NCBI GenBank assembly: GCA_944325735.1
Contig: CALVBI010000001.1
Span: 1 to 64,000 of the forward strand
Direction of reading: 5' to 3'
Source of the DNA: Candidatus Gastranaerophilales bacterium
GTDB taxonomy: Bacteria > Cyanobacteriota > Vampirovibrionia > Gastranaerophilales > Gastranaerophilaceae
DNA: 64,000 nucleotides
In this document: one piece after another, positions 18,576-27,792 of the stretch
How the letters are laid out: every line of letters begins with the position of its first letter
Position numbering within the stretch: the first letter of the stretch is position 1
Made by a program: the position numbers and the translations under genes
The notes under the pieces: model-generated
What the model saw: the letters and a program-made list of their open reading frames with translations, nothing else
Database searches by the model: none
Told to the model about the DNA's origin: nothing

Positions 18576-19124
18576 ATGAGTGAAAAGAATTTTATAATAG
18601 CCGGATTTGGCGGACAAGGCGTTTTATTAGCAGGTGAAGTATTAGCTAATGCATTTATGATTGCAGGAAAAAATGTAACTTGGTACCCATCATATGGAGC
18701 AGAAATGCGTGGCGGTACAGTTAATTGTGAAATAGTAATGAGCGATGAAGAAGTAAGTGAAGTAAATAAATCAGATGCAGATTACATTGTAGCTTTAAAC
18801 CAAGCTTCCTTTGATAAATTCTTACCAAAAATTAAAAAAGGCGGTTGGATGATCGCAAATTCAACTCTTGCTAAAGAAATTAAGCCAAGAGCAGATATAA
18901 ATTATATATTTGCACCTATCACAAAACTTGCAGATGAATTAGGTAACGTAAAAATGGCTAATATACTTGCATTAGGTATTTTAGCAAAAGCAGATAAAAT
19001 TATTTCTTTGGAATACCTAAATCAAGCACTTGATGCAGTTATTCCACCACACAGAAAAAATTTACTACCTTTAAATGAAAAAGCCTTAAAAATAGGCTAT
19101 GAGTATGATTTATTGCCCGTATAA
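18576..19124 (+). CDS. 2-oxoacid:ferredoxin oxidoreductase gamma subunit
   Basis: The 182-residue gamma subunit starts with IIAGFGGQGVLLAGEVLANA (7-26), a CoA-binding-domain signature. It continues with SYGAEMRGGTVNCEIVMSD near 50 and ends in a NILALG region. All are diagnostic of the gamma chain of Kor/Vor/Por enzymes. AAAGGAA lies 7 nt before the start. It closes the four-gene operon, so delta, alpha, beta and gamma are all present and intact, and the complex should be functional. With ppdK 1.3 kb downstream the context suggests anaerobic amino-acid or pyruvate fermentation. Confidence 0.93.
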   Translation: MSEKNFIIAGFGGQGVLLAGEVLANAFMIAGKNVTWYPSYGAEMRGGTVNCEIVMSDEEVSEVNKSDADYIVALNQASFDKFLPKIKKGGWMIANSTLAKEIKPRADINYIFAPITKLADELGNVKMANILALGILAKADKIISLEYLNQALDAVIPPHRKNLLPLNEKALKIGYEYDLLPV

Positions 19125-19205
19125 CACTAAATCAACTAAAAAGTCGATTTAAAAAAAATGAATTAGTTTTATTCTAATATGGTACAGTTCGAGAGGTCTT
19201 CAAAC

Positions 19206-19436
19206 GTGAAAAAAGAACTAATCCAATCTATTAGAGAAAAAGAAATTCAGCTGGCAAAATTAAAAGAACACATTGAAAAAAGTTCAGTGTGCTCTGATTT
19301 ATACAACAAAGTCGTTTTAGAAAAAGCAATCCTAAAAAAAGAATTAGAAAATTCTCAAAAAAATAAGATTTTTGAAAATATCAAAAATCTTATTCCCCGT
19401 AAAAAAACTTTAATCTGCGACTATTTTAAAAAATAA
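19206..19436 (+). CDS. Small basic coiled-coil protein, unknown
   Basis: A 76-residue protein starting at GTG (19206) is favoured because AGAGG lies 9 nt upstream; an in-frame ATG at 19179 has no ribosome binding site. It is a Lys/Glu-rich helix (about 1-55) with strong heptad character and a basic tail ending YFKK. There is no signal peptide and no recognised domain. It lies 80 nt after the oxidoreductase operon and nearly abuts the convergent pilin-like gene (5 nt gap). It could be co-transcribed with the operon, but there is no functional hint. Confidence that it is expressed is moderate. Confidence 0.45.
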   Translation: MKKELIQSIREKEIQLAKLKEHIEKSSVCSDLYNKVVLEKAILKKELENSQKNKIFENIKNLIPRKKTLICDYFKK

Positions 19437-19441
19437 ACCTA

Positions 19442-20247
19442 TTAATCCCATCGCTCTTTTATTGCTTCATCATTAATATGTAAATAATCCATATTATGAT
19501 ATTTTAAAATCCAATACCCACATGAAGAGCCTTGAAACCAACTATTAGGAGTATTTTTTAAGCAATAATCAGAATGCGTTTCGCCATTGGCCCAAGTTGG
19601 ACCTGGCAAAATTTTCAACTTATTTTTTCCAGTATTAAATGACAAGAAATGGAAATCAACACCTAAACGATTAGGTCTTTTATCACCATTCAAATCAACC
19701 ATGAAATCTACCGAATGCCCATTACGATAAAATAGTATAGATTCTCCAGATACTAGTCTTACTGCCGGTTGAGATTTCCCTGCAGCAGCTACAAAATTAG
19801 AAGCAAGTTCTTGCTTATCAAGAGAATAATACTTACCATTATAAAAACAATCTTTAATTCCAACACCTACAGGACAATCATTAGCAACATTTAAAAAAGG
19901 TCTTATTTTTGAATATGTATCAGCATCAGTTTGCTCCCACATATCAAAAGTACCATATTCTTGCTGTGCAAAAGTATAGGCTTGATTTAACGTACTATAA
20001 ATACGTAAATATGCTGTTGTAAGCTCTTTTTCCTGAAAATGTTGAATTAATGATGGCATTGTCATTGCAGCAACAACACCAATAATCCCTAAAGTAATCA
20101 ATACCTCTGCAAGTGTAAAAGCTTTTCTTATATAAAAGCGATGTTCTATATCACTATTATAATATATTTTATATTTTTTACAACAGGGAAGAACACTAAA
20201 CAGAAGCTCTAAAATGCCCCCCCCCCGACATTCTTAAGTTTAATCAT
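19442..20247 (-). CDS. Type IV pilin-like protein, out of frame at a G10 tract (possibly phase-OFF)
   Basis: The ATG at 20247 has AAAGGAG 7 nt upstream and a consensus promoter. Its frame reads MIKLKNV, enters ten G (20226-20217) and stops at 20209. One extra G would join it to the frame that runs to 19442. That gives a leader of about 50 residues and then RKA-FTLAEVLITLGIIGVVAA, with cleavage expected between Ala and Phe. The downstream frame has a stop at 20234. No ATG or GTG occurs before the pilin motif; only a TTG inside the motif at 20101. The mature protein (about 225 residues) has VDLNGDKRPNRLGVD in its C-terminal half and several Cys that may form disulfides. The long leader is unusual. 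Function is inferred as a pilus or pseudopilus subunit. Confidence 0.72.
20217..20226 (-). repeat. G10 homopolymer tract in pilin leader
   Basis: Ten G on the coding strand lie 21 nt after the ATG, in AT-rich surroundings. As at 5681, the present length leaves the pilin one base out of frame and eleven would restore it. Here the coding-strand base is G rather than C, so the two tracts arose independently. Confidence 0.95.
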
Positions 20248-20285
20248 AATTTGCTCCTTTCAAATAAATTATTAATAATAAAATA

Positions 20286-20314
20286 ATTATAAAATATTTT
20301 TTATATTTTTTCAA
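20286..20314 (-). promoter_or_regulatory. Promoter of the second frameshifted pilin gene
   Basis: On the minus strand TTGAAA (20314-20309) is followed by a 17-nt spacer and a perfect TATAAT (20291-20286), 39 nt ahead of the ATG at 20247. The quality of the promoter suggests the gene is not simply decaying. Confidence 0.7.
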
Positions 20315-20386
20315 TATTATTTTTTATTTTCATGTTATAGTTAAATCATTAAAAGTGTTTATTATACATAAGAAAGGAGATGAACT

Positions 20387-23065
20387 ATGACTGAAAAACG
20401 CGTATGGTTATTCAGAGAGGGTAATGCAGATATGCGTAATCTGCTTGGCGGTAAAGGTGCAAACCTTGCAGAAATGACAAACTTAGGTCTGCCTGTACCA
20501 CCAGGACTTACTATTACAACTGAAACCTGTATGGATTATATAAATCACGGCAATAAAATGCCTGCAGGACTAATGGATGAAGTAAGAGCAGCTCTTGCAG
20601 ATGTTGAAAAACAAGCAGGTAAAAAATTCGGAGATGCAGAAAATCCTCTTTTAGTTTCTGTAAGATCAGGTGCAAGACTTTCAATGCCTGGTATGATGGA
20701 AACAATCCTAAACCTTGGTCTTAATGACAAAACTGTAGAAGGTATGATCAAATTAACAAATAACCCAAGATTTTGTTATGACTCATACAGAAGATTCTTA
20801 ACAATGTTTGGATCAGTAGCTTGGGAAATTGACAGACAAAAATTCGAAGATTATTTAGACAAAATTAAAGAAGAAAAAGGCTACAAATCAGATACAGATT
20901 TAACAGCAGAAGATTGGAAATCTTTAATCGAACCATATAAAGAATTAATCAAAAAAGAAACAGGCAAAGAATTTCCTCAAGACCCATACGTTCAATTAGA
21001 AGAAGCCATTGAAGCAGTATTCAGATCATGGAATATCCCTCGTGCAGTTGCATACAGAAATCACTACAAAATTGATCATAACTATGGAACAGCCGTAAAC
21101 GTTCAAACAATGGTATTTGGGAACATGGGTGATGATTGTGCAACAGGTGTTTCTTTCACTAGAAACCCATCTACAGGGGAAAATAAATTCTACGGAGAAT
21201 ACTTAACAAATGCTCAAGGTGAAGACGTTGTAGCAGGTATTAGAACTCCAAAACCTATTGCAGAATTAGAACATGAAATGCCTGAACTATACAAACAATA
21301 TGTTGATATTGCAAAAAAATTAGAAAAAGGCTATAAAGATGTTCAAGATATGGAATTTACAATTGAAAAAGGTAAATTATATATCCTACAAACTCGTAAC
21401 GGAAAAAGAACTGCTAAAGCATCTGTAAGAATTGCAGTTGAAATGGCAGAAGAAGGTATCATTGATAAAGAAAGAGCAATTGAACTTGTAGATCCAAACC
21501 AATTATATCAAGTTCTTTTACCTGACTTCGACCCAAAAGCTAAAAAAGAAGCTCATAAAATAGCACAAGGCCTTGCAGCATCACCAGGTGCAGCTGTTGG
21601 TAAAGTTGTATTTGATACAGAAGAAGCAGCTGAACGTGGAAAAGCTGGAGAAAAAGTAATTTTAGTAAGAATTGAAACTTGTCCGGATGATATCCACGGC
21701 ATGATTGCATCTCAAGGTGTTCTTACTCTAAGAGGCGGTATGACATCTCACGCAGCAGTAGTTGCAAAAGGTATGGGAAAACCTTGTGTTGCAGGTTGTG
21801 AAGACTTATCAATCGATCTTAAAAACGAAACTTTAACCGCAGCAGACGGTACTGTATATCACAAGAACGATATAATCTCTCTAGATGGCGGTACTGGAGA
21901 AGTTATGCAAGGGGCTGTTCATTTAGTACCTCCTACAATGGATGATAACTTCAAAAAACTATTCAAATGGGTAGATGAAGTAAAACTTCTTGGAGTAAGA
22001 GCAAATGCTGATACCCCAGCTGATGTTGCAAAAGCTCTTGAATTAGGTGCTGAAGGTGTCGGACTTTGTAGAACAGAACATATGTTTATGGATCCAGACA
22101 GATTACCTTGGGTTCAAAAAATGATTATCGCAGGTACCCCTGAAGCTAGAAAAGAAGCTCTTGATCATTTATTACCAATGCAATACAGTGATTTCTATGC
22201 AATGTTTAAAGCATTAGGTGAAAAATCAATGACCATAAGACTTCTTGATCCACCATTACATGAATTCTTACCTGATAAAGAAGAATTAATTGCAAAAGTT
22301 GCAACTAAAAAAGCTAAAGGTGAAGATTATCAAGAAGATGAAAAACTTCTTAATATCGTTGAAGCAATGTCTGAATCTAACCCAATGATGGGCTTAAGAG
22401 GCTGCCGTTTAGGACTTACTTATCCTGAAATCAATGAAATGCAAGTAAGAGCTATTTTCACAGCAGCTTGTGATTTAAAAAAAGAAGGCTTAAACGTAAA
22501 ACCTGAAGTTATGATTCCTTTAGTAGGTCATGTAAACGAACTTAAAACCGTTCAAACATTACTTGAAAGAGTTGCAAAAGAAGTTATGAATGAAAAAGGT
22601 GTAAAAGTTGATTACATGTTCGGAACAATGATAGAAATCCCTCGTGCAGCATTAACTGCTGATCAGATTGCTGAATATGCGGAATTCTTCTCATTCGGAA
22701 CAAATGACTTAACTCAAATGACATTCGGATACTCAAGAGATGATGCAGAAGGTAAATTCTTACAAAACTATGTAGAACAAAAAATCCTTCCAGCAAATCC
22801 ATTTGCAACTCTTGATCAAGAAGGTGTTGGTCAATTAATGAAAATAGCTCTAGAAAAAGCATTAAAAGTAAGACCTCACCTAAAACGCGGAATTTGCGGC
22901 GAACACGGCGGGGATCCTGCTTCTGTAAAATTCTGTCACAGAATCGGTTTGAATTACGTATCTTGCTCTCCATTCAGAGTTCCTCAAGCAAGACTTGCAG
23001 CTGCTCAAGCTGTTATCGAATTCAAACACAGCAAAGAAGAAGAAGGCCCTCTAGGCTGCAAATAA
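20387..23065 (+). CDS. ppdK: Pyruvate, phosphate dikinase
   Basis: The 892-residue enzyme has the full three-domain layout. The N-terminal nucleotide-binding domain opens with LLGGKGANLAEM at 19-30. The central swivelling phosphohistidine domain has GGMTSHAAVVAKGMGKPCVAG near 450, whose His carries the phosphate. The C-terminal PEP/pyruvate barrel has LGAEGVGLCRTEHMF near 555, FGTNDLTQMTFG near 770 and GICGEHGGDP near 835. It interconverts pyruvate + ATP + Pi and PEP + AMP + PPi. In anaerobes it often runs as a PPi-linked glycolytic step. GAAAGGAGATG ahead of the ATG is a strong ribosome binding site. It is monocistronic, ended by a bidirectional terminator. Confidence 0.98.
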   Translation: MTEKRVWLFREGNADMRNLLGGKGANLAEMTNLGLPVPPGLTITTETCMDYINHGNKMPAGLMDEVRAALADVEKQAGKKFGDAENPLLVSVRSGARLSMPGMMETILNLGLNDKTVEGMIKLTNNPRFCYDSYRRFLTMFGSVAWEIDRQKFEDYLDKIKEEKGYKSDTDLTAEDWKSLIEPYKELIKKETGKEFPQDPYVQLEEAIEAVFRSWNIPRAVAYRNHYKIDHNYGTAVNVQTMVFGNMGDDCATGVSFTRNPSTGENKFYGEYLTNAQGEDVVAGIRTPKPIAELEHEMPELYKQYVDIAKKLEKGYKDVQDMEFTIEKGKLYILQTRNGKRTAKASVRIAVEMAEEGIIDKERAIELVDPNQLYQVLLPDFDPKAKKEAHKIAQGLAASPGAAVGKVVFDTEEAAERGKAGEKVILVRIETCPDDIHGMIASQGVLTLRGGMTSHAAVVAKGMGKPCVAGCEDLSIDLKNETLTAADGTVYHKNDIISLDGGTGEVMQGAVHLVPPTMDDNFKKLFKWVDEVKLLGVRANADTPADVAKALELGAEGVGLCRTEHMFMDPDRLPWVQKMIIAGTPEARKEALDHLLPMQYSDFYAMFKALGEKSMTIRLLDPPLHEFLPDKEELIAKVATKKAKGEDYQEDEKLLNIVEAMSESNPMMGLRGCRLGLTYPEINEMQVRAIFTAACDLKKEGLNVKPEVMIPLVGHVNELKTVQTLLERVAKEVMNEKGVKVDYMFGTMIEIPRAALTADQIAEYAEFFSFGTNDLTQMTFGYSRDDAEGKFLQNYVEQKILPANPFATLDQEGVGQLMKIALEKALKVRPHLKRGICGEHGGDPASVKFCHRIGLNYVSCSPFRVPQARLAAAQAVIEFKHSKEEEGPLGCK

Positions 23066-23098
23066 GAGTTAAGTTTAATTAAAACTTACAAATAAACT

Positions 23099-23131
23099 AA
23101 AAGACGAAAATTTAATAAATTTTCGTCTTTT
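23099..23131. terminator. Bidirectional intrinsic terminator
   Basis: A perfect 15-bp stem (23099-23113 with 23117-23131) has a 3-nt loop. A runs of T on the plus strand and A on the left side let it serve both ppdK and the convergent AAA-R3H gene. Confidence 0.9.
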
Positions 23132-23153
23132 TTATCTTTTATTTTAAAGAAAA

Positions 23154-24785
23154 TTAATTATTAAAATCTTTACCGCCAACAATTCTCAAATGCCTGTTAT
23201 TACCCTCTCCAACAGACTTACTTGACAAATTATGCTGTTCAACCAATTCATGCTGCAATTTTCTAATATGCTGATTTTGCGGAGTTAATTCTACATGTTC
23301 AGCCCCTGCTAAAATCTTATTTATAGCAGCTTTTGCTTCATCTAAAGCTCTTTCGGCATCGTCATAATAACCACATAAAGTTTCAGATGCTTCTGTAATT
23401 TGTAAAGCTTCTTTCAGAACTTTTTGAATTTGAGCCATTGAATTCGTTTTCACATAAAAGATTTGAAGACGATAATCATTCGCAACACTCAAAACTTTTG
23501 CTCCACCTTTGATAAAGTTTTTATGAGCAATTACAATATCAGCTTCATCAAGATTTCTAGTAATTTCCGCATTCAAATTCAACCGTTCAATTACTTTTTC
23601 AACAATTGTTCTTGATACTGCATATAAGTAAATCTTTTTAAAACCTTTTACTTCTTCAACATATTTTTGTCTAGAAAAACTAAACTTGAGACTATCAGTA
23701 TTATGCTCTGGCTGAATTTTTTGTTCAAGTTTTTGAATTTCTTTTGGAATATCAGCAACGGTTGGCTCTACTTTGGGTTCCTGAGTGACAGGGATTTCAC
23801 CTTCATAAGTTTTATCAACCTTACGAATTTCAGGCCTAATAGGCCAACCGCGTAAAATATAATCAACAGCTTCTGCAGTATTTTTATATACTGCTAGAGT
23901 ATTTCTATCAAGAATTTCAATTACAACATCAAAAGTAGGTTGTTTTTCTCTTTCCAGAACAGTCTTTTGAGAAGCTCTTCGTTTTGCCTCATCATCGCCT
24001 AATGTTACAGATTGAATTCCGCCAACTAAATCAGATAATGTAGGGTTTTTGATAAGGTTTTCCAAACTATTACCGTGGGCTGTTGCAATCAACATAACTC
24101 CGCGTTCTGCAATAGTACGTGCAGCTTGAGCTTCAGCTTCTGTACCAATTTCATCAACTACAATTACTTCCGGAGTGTGATTTTCAACAGCCTCAATCAT
24201 TATATCTTTTTGAAATTCAGGTTGAGTCACCTGCATACGACGAGCATGACCAATTGCCGGATGTGGCGTATCACCATCACCTGCAATTTCATTTGAAGTA
24301 TCTACAATTACAACTCGTTTTCCCAATTCATCAGCTACTAATCTTGAAATTTCTCTCAATTTCGTAGTTTTACCAACACCAGGACGACCTAAAAATAAGA
24401 TACTTTTATTCATCATACAAATATCTTTTATACAAGCAATAGTACCAGTTACAACCCTACCAATTCTGCAGGTAAGACCAATAATTTTACCTTGTCTGTT
24501 TCTTATTGCACTAATTCTATGTAAAGTTCCAGGGATTCCTGAACGGTTATCAGATGTAAAATCCTGTATTCTGCTAGTAATATAATTTATGTCATCTTCT
24601 GTTACAAATTCTGAGCCAAGATATTCAATCTTTCCTCCTGCATGTCTAATTTCAGGAGTTCGACCAATATCCAATACAATTTCTATCACGTCCTCCATTT
24701 GATCATAAGAAATGTACCTTCTGACCTTGTCAGGCAATACTTCCGTTAAACGGTCTAAATCATTTTGAAATTGTAAGTTACTCAT
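23154..24785 (-). CDS. AAA ATPase with C-terminal R3H domain (Ycf45/SpoIIIAA-like)
   Basis: The protein has 543 residues from the ATG at 24785; a TTG 39 nt further out lacks support. The ATPase domain has Walker A LGRPGVGKTTKLREIS (about 130-145), VVIVDTSNEIAGDGD, Walker B VIVVDEIGTEAEAQAARTIAERG and IATAHG, as in SpoIIIAA and plastid/cyanobacterial Ycf45. A linker (about 310-400) joins it to a mid domain and a C-terminal R3H single-stranded nucleic-acid-binding domain (NQHIRKLQHELVEQH near 500). This combined architecture is well known from Cyanobacteria and supports the phylogenetic placement. The biochemical function is not established in the family; binding of RNA or single-stranded DNA coupled to ATP hydrolysis is likely. 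Confidence 0.9.
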   Translation of the reverse strand: MSNLQFQNDLDRLTEVLPDKVRRYISYDQMEDVIEIVLDIGRTPEIRHAGGKIEYLGSEFVTEDDINYITSRIQDFTSDNRSGIPGTLHRISAIRNRQGKIIGLTCRIGRVVTGTIACIKDICMMNKSILFLGRPGVGKTTKLREISRLVADELGKRVVIVDTSNEIAGDGDTPHPAIGHARRMQVTQPEFQKDIMIEAVENHTPEVIVVDEIGTEAEAQAARTIAERGVMLIATAHGNSLENLIKNPTLSDLVGGIQSVTLGDDEAKRRASQKTVLEREKQPTFDVVIEILDRNTLAVYKNTAEAVDYILRGWPIRPEIRKVDKTYEGEIPVTQEPKVEPTVADIPKEIQKLEQKIQPEHNTDSLKFSFSRQKYVEEVKGFKKIYLYAVSRTIVEKVIERLNLNAEITRNLDEADIVIAHKNFIKGGAKVLSVANDYRLQIFYVKTNSMAQIQKVLKEALQITEASETLCGYYDDAERALDEAKAAINKILAGAEHVELTPQNQHIRKLQHELVEQHNLSSKSVGEGNNRHLRIVGGKDFNN

Positions 24786-25110
24786 TTTCTTTTCTGCCTT
24801 TCTGATATTTTGTATATATAACAAAATAATTATCGGCTCATTACAAATCCGCTCCCGCTGCGAAATTTTTTATTTATATTTTTTATCTCAACTCACCTTT
24901 CTACTTATATTATACCACTTTTTTATAAAATCTCATCAATCACAAGTATTACAAAAGTAGCAATTTTACATATCTTAATAGGGGCTTTATTACACTTGAT
25001 TTTTATTTGTAAACAAATGTTACATAAAGATATTATTTTTTAAAGTTATAAACAACAAATTCCGTAATACTACATGAACGTTACTAGTTTTGAAAGGAAA
25101 ATCTTAAAAA
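24786..25110. other. Intergenic region between divergent genes
   Basis: This AT-rich region holds the leader of the AAA-R3H gene and the upstream region of the conserved-ends gene at 25111. No coding frame or RNA gene is evident. It includes TTTGTAAACAAATGTTACA (25006-25024), nearly identical to the sequence ahead of a paralog at about 40493. A short ATG frame at 25074 (MNVTSF...) is discussed under findings. GAAAGGA at 25091-25097 is the ribosome binding site for the downstream gene. Confidence 0.5.
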
Positions 25111-26760
25111 ATGGGATTAGCAGCAGGACAAGCTAGATTATTAACAATAACAGCCAGAAAATCTGACTGTGAATATGAATCTATGCGACTCTCTCACCAA
25201 AAAATCGCATTAGCAAGAGAACTTTCTGACCTTTCTAATGAATACCAAAATTCATTAAATCAAACAAAATTGGTATACGATTATTACGGAACAGGCGACA
25301 CATCAACACCATTATCTTATGGATTATTAATGAGTCCTTCTGTTTTGAATGATTACTTACCTGTAACAATTACAGATTCTTTAGGAAGAGTTACGTTAAA
25401 CAGTAAATATGCAGCTGCAGCACGTGCTGCAGGTATTCCTCAAGAAGGCTTGGGAACATTGCCATCAGAAGGAATGCGTAATGCTTTTATACAAGGGTTA
25501 TACACAAGTGGTATTTTAACAAAAAATACAGCTGATAAAATAACTAGCTTACCATACAGTCAAGGTGCAGGATTTGGAGGAGATATTACAAGTTCTGTAG
25601 TTACAAAAACAGGGAATTTAGATAGTTTAATAGAAATGCTAGAAGAAAATAGTACTAATCAATTTCATTTTTCGAATCCAATACCTGATGATGATGGGAA
25701 AAAATCTTGGATAGAAAATCCTGATGATCTAAAAAATGATGTTTCTCAAAAGACTTATGATATTAATATTTATGATTTATTAACAAGTGAAAAAGAAATA
25801 TCACTATCATTTCAAGGTGGTTCGGGAAGCCATAACGTAGATGATGAAACAAAAATAATCGCAGACTATCTTACTAGTCAATTTATTCCTTGGTTAGAAG
25901 AAACATTAGGAAGCGTTTTAAATATTAATGACGAAACGCAAGCAGCATTTGATTATGCAAATACAGAACTTGTAAAAATTCTTTTAAATACAGGAACAGA
26001 TGGTACCCAAACACCTCCAATCTATCAGATTGCCGCACACCGAGGAATAGCTCATTCTACTAGCAAATACAGAAAGGAAGAACAATCGAAGAACCAAAAT
26101 TATATGGGCTTTTCAATGGTGCGCCAAAAAAACGCAGGTGTTGGAAAGAATAAACGTCACTCACAGGGTTCAATTAACTTAAATAACCTTACTCAAGCAT
26201 ATTTAACATTATTTGCACAAGCTATGACAGGACCTGCAAGTAAAGATATTGATGGAACACCTAAATATCAAGTTGTTGCCGGAGATTTAAATTCAAATAA
26301 ATTAGTTACAAATGATTCATTTTTTGAATATACATTAAATATGGGATCTACAGTTTCTAGTGATGATATTGGACAAGCAACATTTTATGATTCTTTATTT
26401 AACCAAATCTGTGCAAATGGCTGGACTGAAAATAATAATATTGAAGATAATGAATATCTCCAAGAAATGTTACAAAGTGGAATGTTATATATTTCAAAAA
26501 TGAAAGATGACGGATATTATTATCAAGCAAACTATGCTACAGATGCATATATAAAAGAAATATCAGATGATACAGCAATAGCACAAGCAGAAGCCAAATA
26601 TACTACAGAAAAAGCTAAATTGAATTCAAAAGAAGAAACTCTTGATTTAAAAATGAAAAATTTAGATACTGAAATTTCTTCACTATCAACTGAATATGAT
26701 ACAGTTAAAAATACGATATCAAAAAATATCGAAAAATCTTTTAAACGATATAATGCATAA
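25111..26760 (+). CDS. Conserved-ends family protein (member 1), unknown
   Basis: The 549-residue protein belongs to a family with four members in this window. The N-terminus, MGLAAGQARLLTITARKSDCEYE, aligns with MGMAASQARFLGLTARK and MGMAASQARLLSITAR of the paralogs at 30717 and 59657. It is followed by a helix ending YQNSLNQTK. The middle (about 60-480) is unrelated between members and looks globular, Asn/Thr/Asp-rich and beta-prone. The C-terminal 60 residues (AIAQAEAKYTTEKAKL to NIEKSFKRYNA) form a coiled coil shared with the paralogs. There is no signal peptide, so secretion, if any, would use a dedicated pathway. Conserved helical ends around a variable middle resemble flagellins and type III filament proteins in layout, without sequence homology that I can see. 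Confidence 0.8.
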   Translation: MGLAAGQARLLTITARKSDCEYESMRLSHQKIALARELSDLSNEYQNSLNQTKLVYDYYGTGDTSTPLSYGLLMSPSVLNDYLPVTITDSLGRVTLNSKYAAAARAAGIPQEGLGTLPSEGMRNAFIQGLYTSGILTKNTADKITSLPYSQGAGFGGDITSSVVTKTGNLDSLIEMLEENSTNQFHFSNPIPDDDGKKSWIENPDDLKNDVSQKTYDINIYDLLTSEKEISLSFQGGSGSHNVDDETKIIADYLTSQFIPWLEETLGSVLNINDETQAAFDYANTELVKILLNTGTDGTQTPPIYQIAAHRGIAHSTSKYRKEEQSKNQNYMGFSMVRQKNAGVGKNKRHSQGSINLNNLTQAYLTLFAQAMTGPASKDIDGTPKYQVVAGDLNSNKLVTNDSFFEYTLNMGSTVSSDDIGQATFYDSLFNQICANGWTENNNIEDNEYLQEMLQSGMLYISKMKDDGYYYQANYATDAYIKEISDDTAIAQAEAKYTTEKAKLNSKEETLDLKMKNLDTEISSLSTEYDTVKNTISKNIEKSFKRYNA

Positions 26761-26788
26761 AAAATCCGATTTCAATAAATCGGATTTT
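26761..26788. terminator. Bidirectional intrinsic terminator
   Basis: A perfect 12-bp stem AAAATCCGATTT / AAATCGGATTTT with a CAAT loop is followed by a T run. It lies between convergent genes and serves both. Confidence 0.9.
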
Positions 26789-26793
26789 TTATA

Positions 26794-27618
26794 TTAAACA
26801 CCTGATACCGGAGGTAAATCAATACTTTTTAATCTCTGTTCTATTCTGCGATACCATTTTAAATGCTGTTTAAATAAAATATTATATTTCGTAATATCAC
26901 CTTGAGAAATTTCTTTAAATTGGTTATCACATACTTCCTCTAGAGCTCTTTCCAGCGTATGCGTCAAATCCTTTCTATTTAGAACAGTACTACTTGTTAA
27001 TTCAATACGTTTTCCGAATTCAACAATTACCTCAGGTCTATTATCCCTAAAAAAGCTATAATCAATTGCAACAGGAATCAAATTAACTTTCCCATATTTT
27101 TTTACAGCATTTTGTGCAATATAAGCTAACCCCGTTTGAAATTCAATTGGACGATAATGAGGTGGTCTAATTATTCCTTGAGGGAAGATACACAACATAT
27201 TTCGAATATCTCCTACTACATCCACGGAATATTGCAAAGCTTTCATTGCTGATTGTGGAGATTTTTTATTAACAGAATACGCTCCCCCACGTCTCAATAA
27301 AGGGAAGCGATTTAATTCTTCTACCATAAGACGAATTTCTTTATGAAAAATCCTATGAGTAATATTATAAAACACAATACCATCCCACCAATTACAATGG
27401 GGAGCAAAAAGTATTGTAGGGACATTAGTGTCCCCATCAAAATAATTTTCTTCGCCTCTATATCTAAAAGCATAAAAACGATTTTGTAGCATGTTAAAGA
27501 AAAACATGCTAGCTACCCAAAGCCAAAATTTATTTGTTTTAGCCGGTTTAAACTTCTCCTCCTTGTTCCTAAGCTTTGTAGGGGGGATGTCAGAATATAA
27601 TTGTTCCTCAACTACCAT
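26794..27618 (-). CDS. 1-acyl-sn-glycerol-3-phosphate acyltransferase-like (PlsC family)
   Basis: The 274-residue membrane-associated acyltransferase has the catalytic HX4D motif in FAPHCNWWDGIVF near residue 72 and a FPQG motif (variant of FPEG) near 142, followed by TGLAYIAQNA. Both are acyl-acceptor binding blocks of PlsC-type enzymes. A hydrophobic stretch near 33-45 may anchor it. It would acylate lysophosphatidic acid or a related glycerolipid. The pairing WWD instead of the usual SxxD places it among cyanobacterial-style divergent PlsC paralogs, an inference. It is monocistronic and convergent with the conserved-ends gene. Its ribosome binding site (GGAG 13 nt upstream) is weak. Confidence 0.82.
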   Translation of the reverse strand: MVVEEQLYSDIPPTKLRNKEEKFKPAKTNKFWLWVASMFFFNMLQNRFYAFRYRGEENYFDGDTNVPTILFAPHCNWWDGIVFYNITHRIFHKEIRLMVEELNRFPLLRRGGAYSVNKKSPQSAMKALQYSVDVVGDIRNMLCIFPQGIIRPPHYRPIEFQTGLAYIAQNAVKKYGKVNLIPVAIDYSFFRDNRPEVIVEFGKRIELTSSTVLNRKDLTHTLERALEEVCDNQFKEISQGDITKYNILFKQHLKWYRRIEQRLKSIDLPPVSGV

Positions 27619-27757
27619 AAATTAATTGTACTCCAGGAACATAAAATATTCAAATAAAGATTAGTATAATTTTAAGAAAACTTAACTATATTCTTTTCAA
27701 TACAATTTATAAATATAATAAGATATTAAGTATTTATAATTTAATATTAATAAATAA

Positions 27758-27786
27758 TTGACTAAATAATATCATTATAATAATCT
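27758..27786 (+). promoter_or_regulatory. Probable promoter of the riboswitch-controlled operon
   Basis: TTGACT (27758-27763) and TAATCT (27781-27786) have a 17-nt spacer and predict transcription from about 27793, a few nucleotides before the riboswitch P1 helix. An overlapping perfect TATAAT at 27776-27781 is too close to this -35 box. Confidence 0.5.
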
Positions 27787-27792
27787 TTAAAT

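Noticed and set aside
19099-19178. Intrinsic terminator after the oxidoreductase operon (AAATCAAC / GTCGATTT)
   Set aside because: The stem has a mismatch and is followed by an A run rather than a T run on the transcribed strand.
22584-23082. Reading frames antisense to or overlapping the end of ppdK
   Set aside because: They are shadows of a full-length, strongly conserved ppdK frame.
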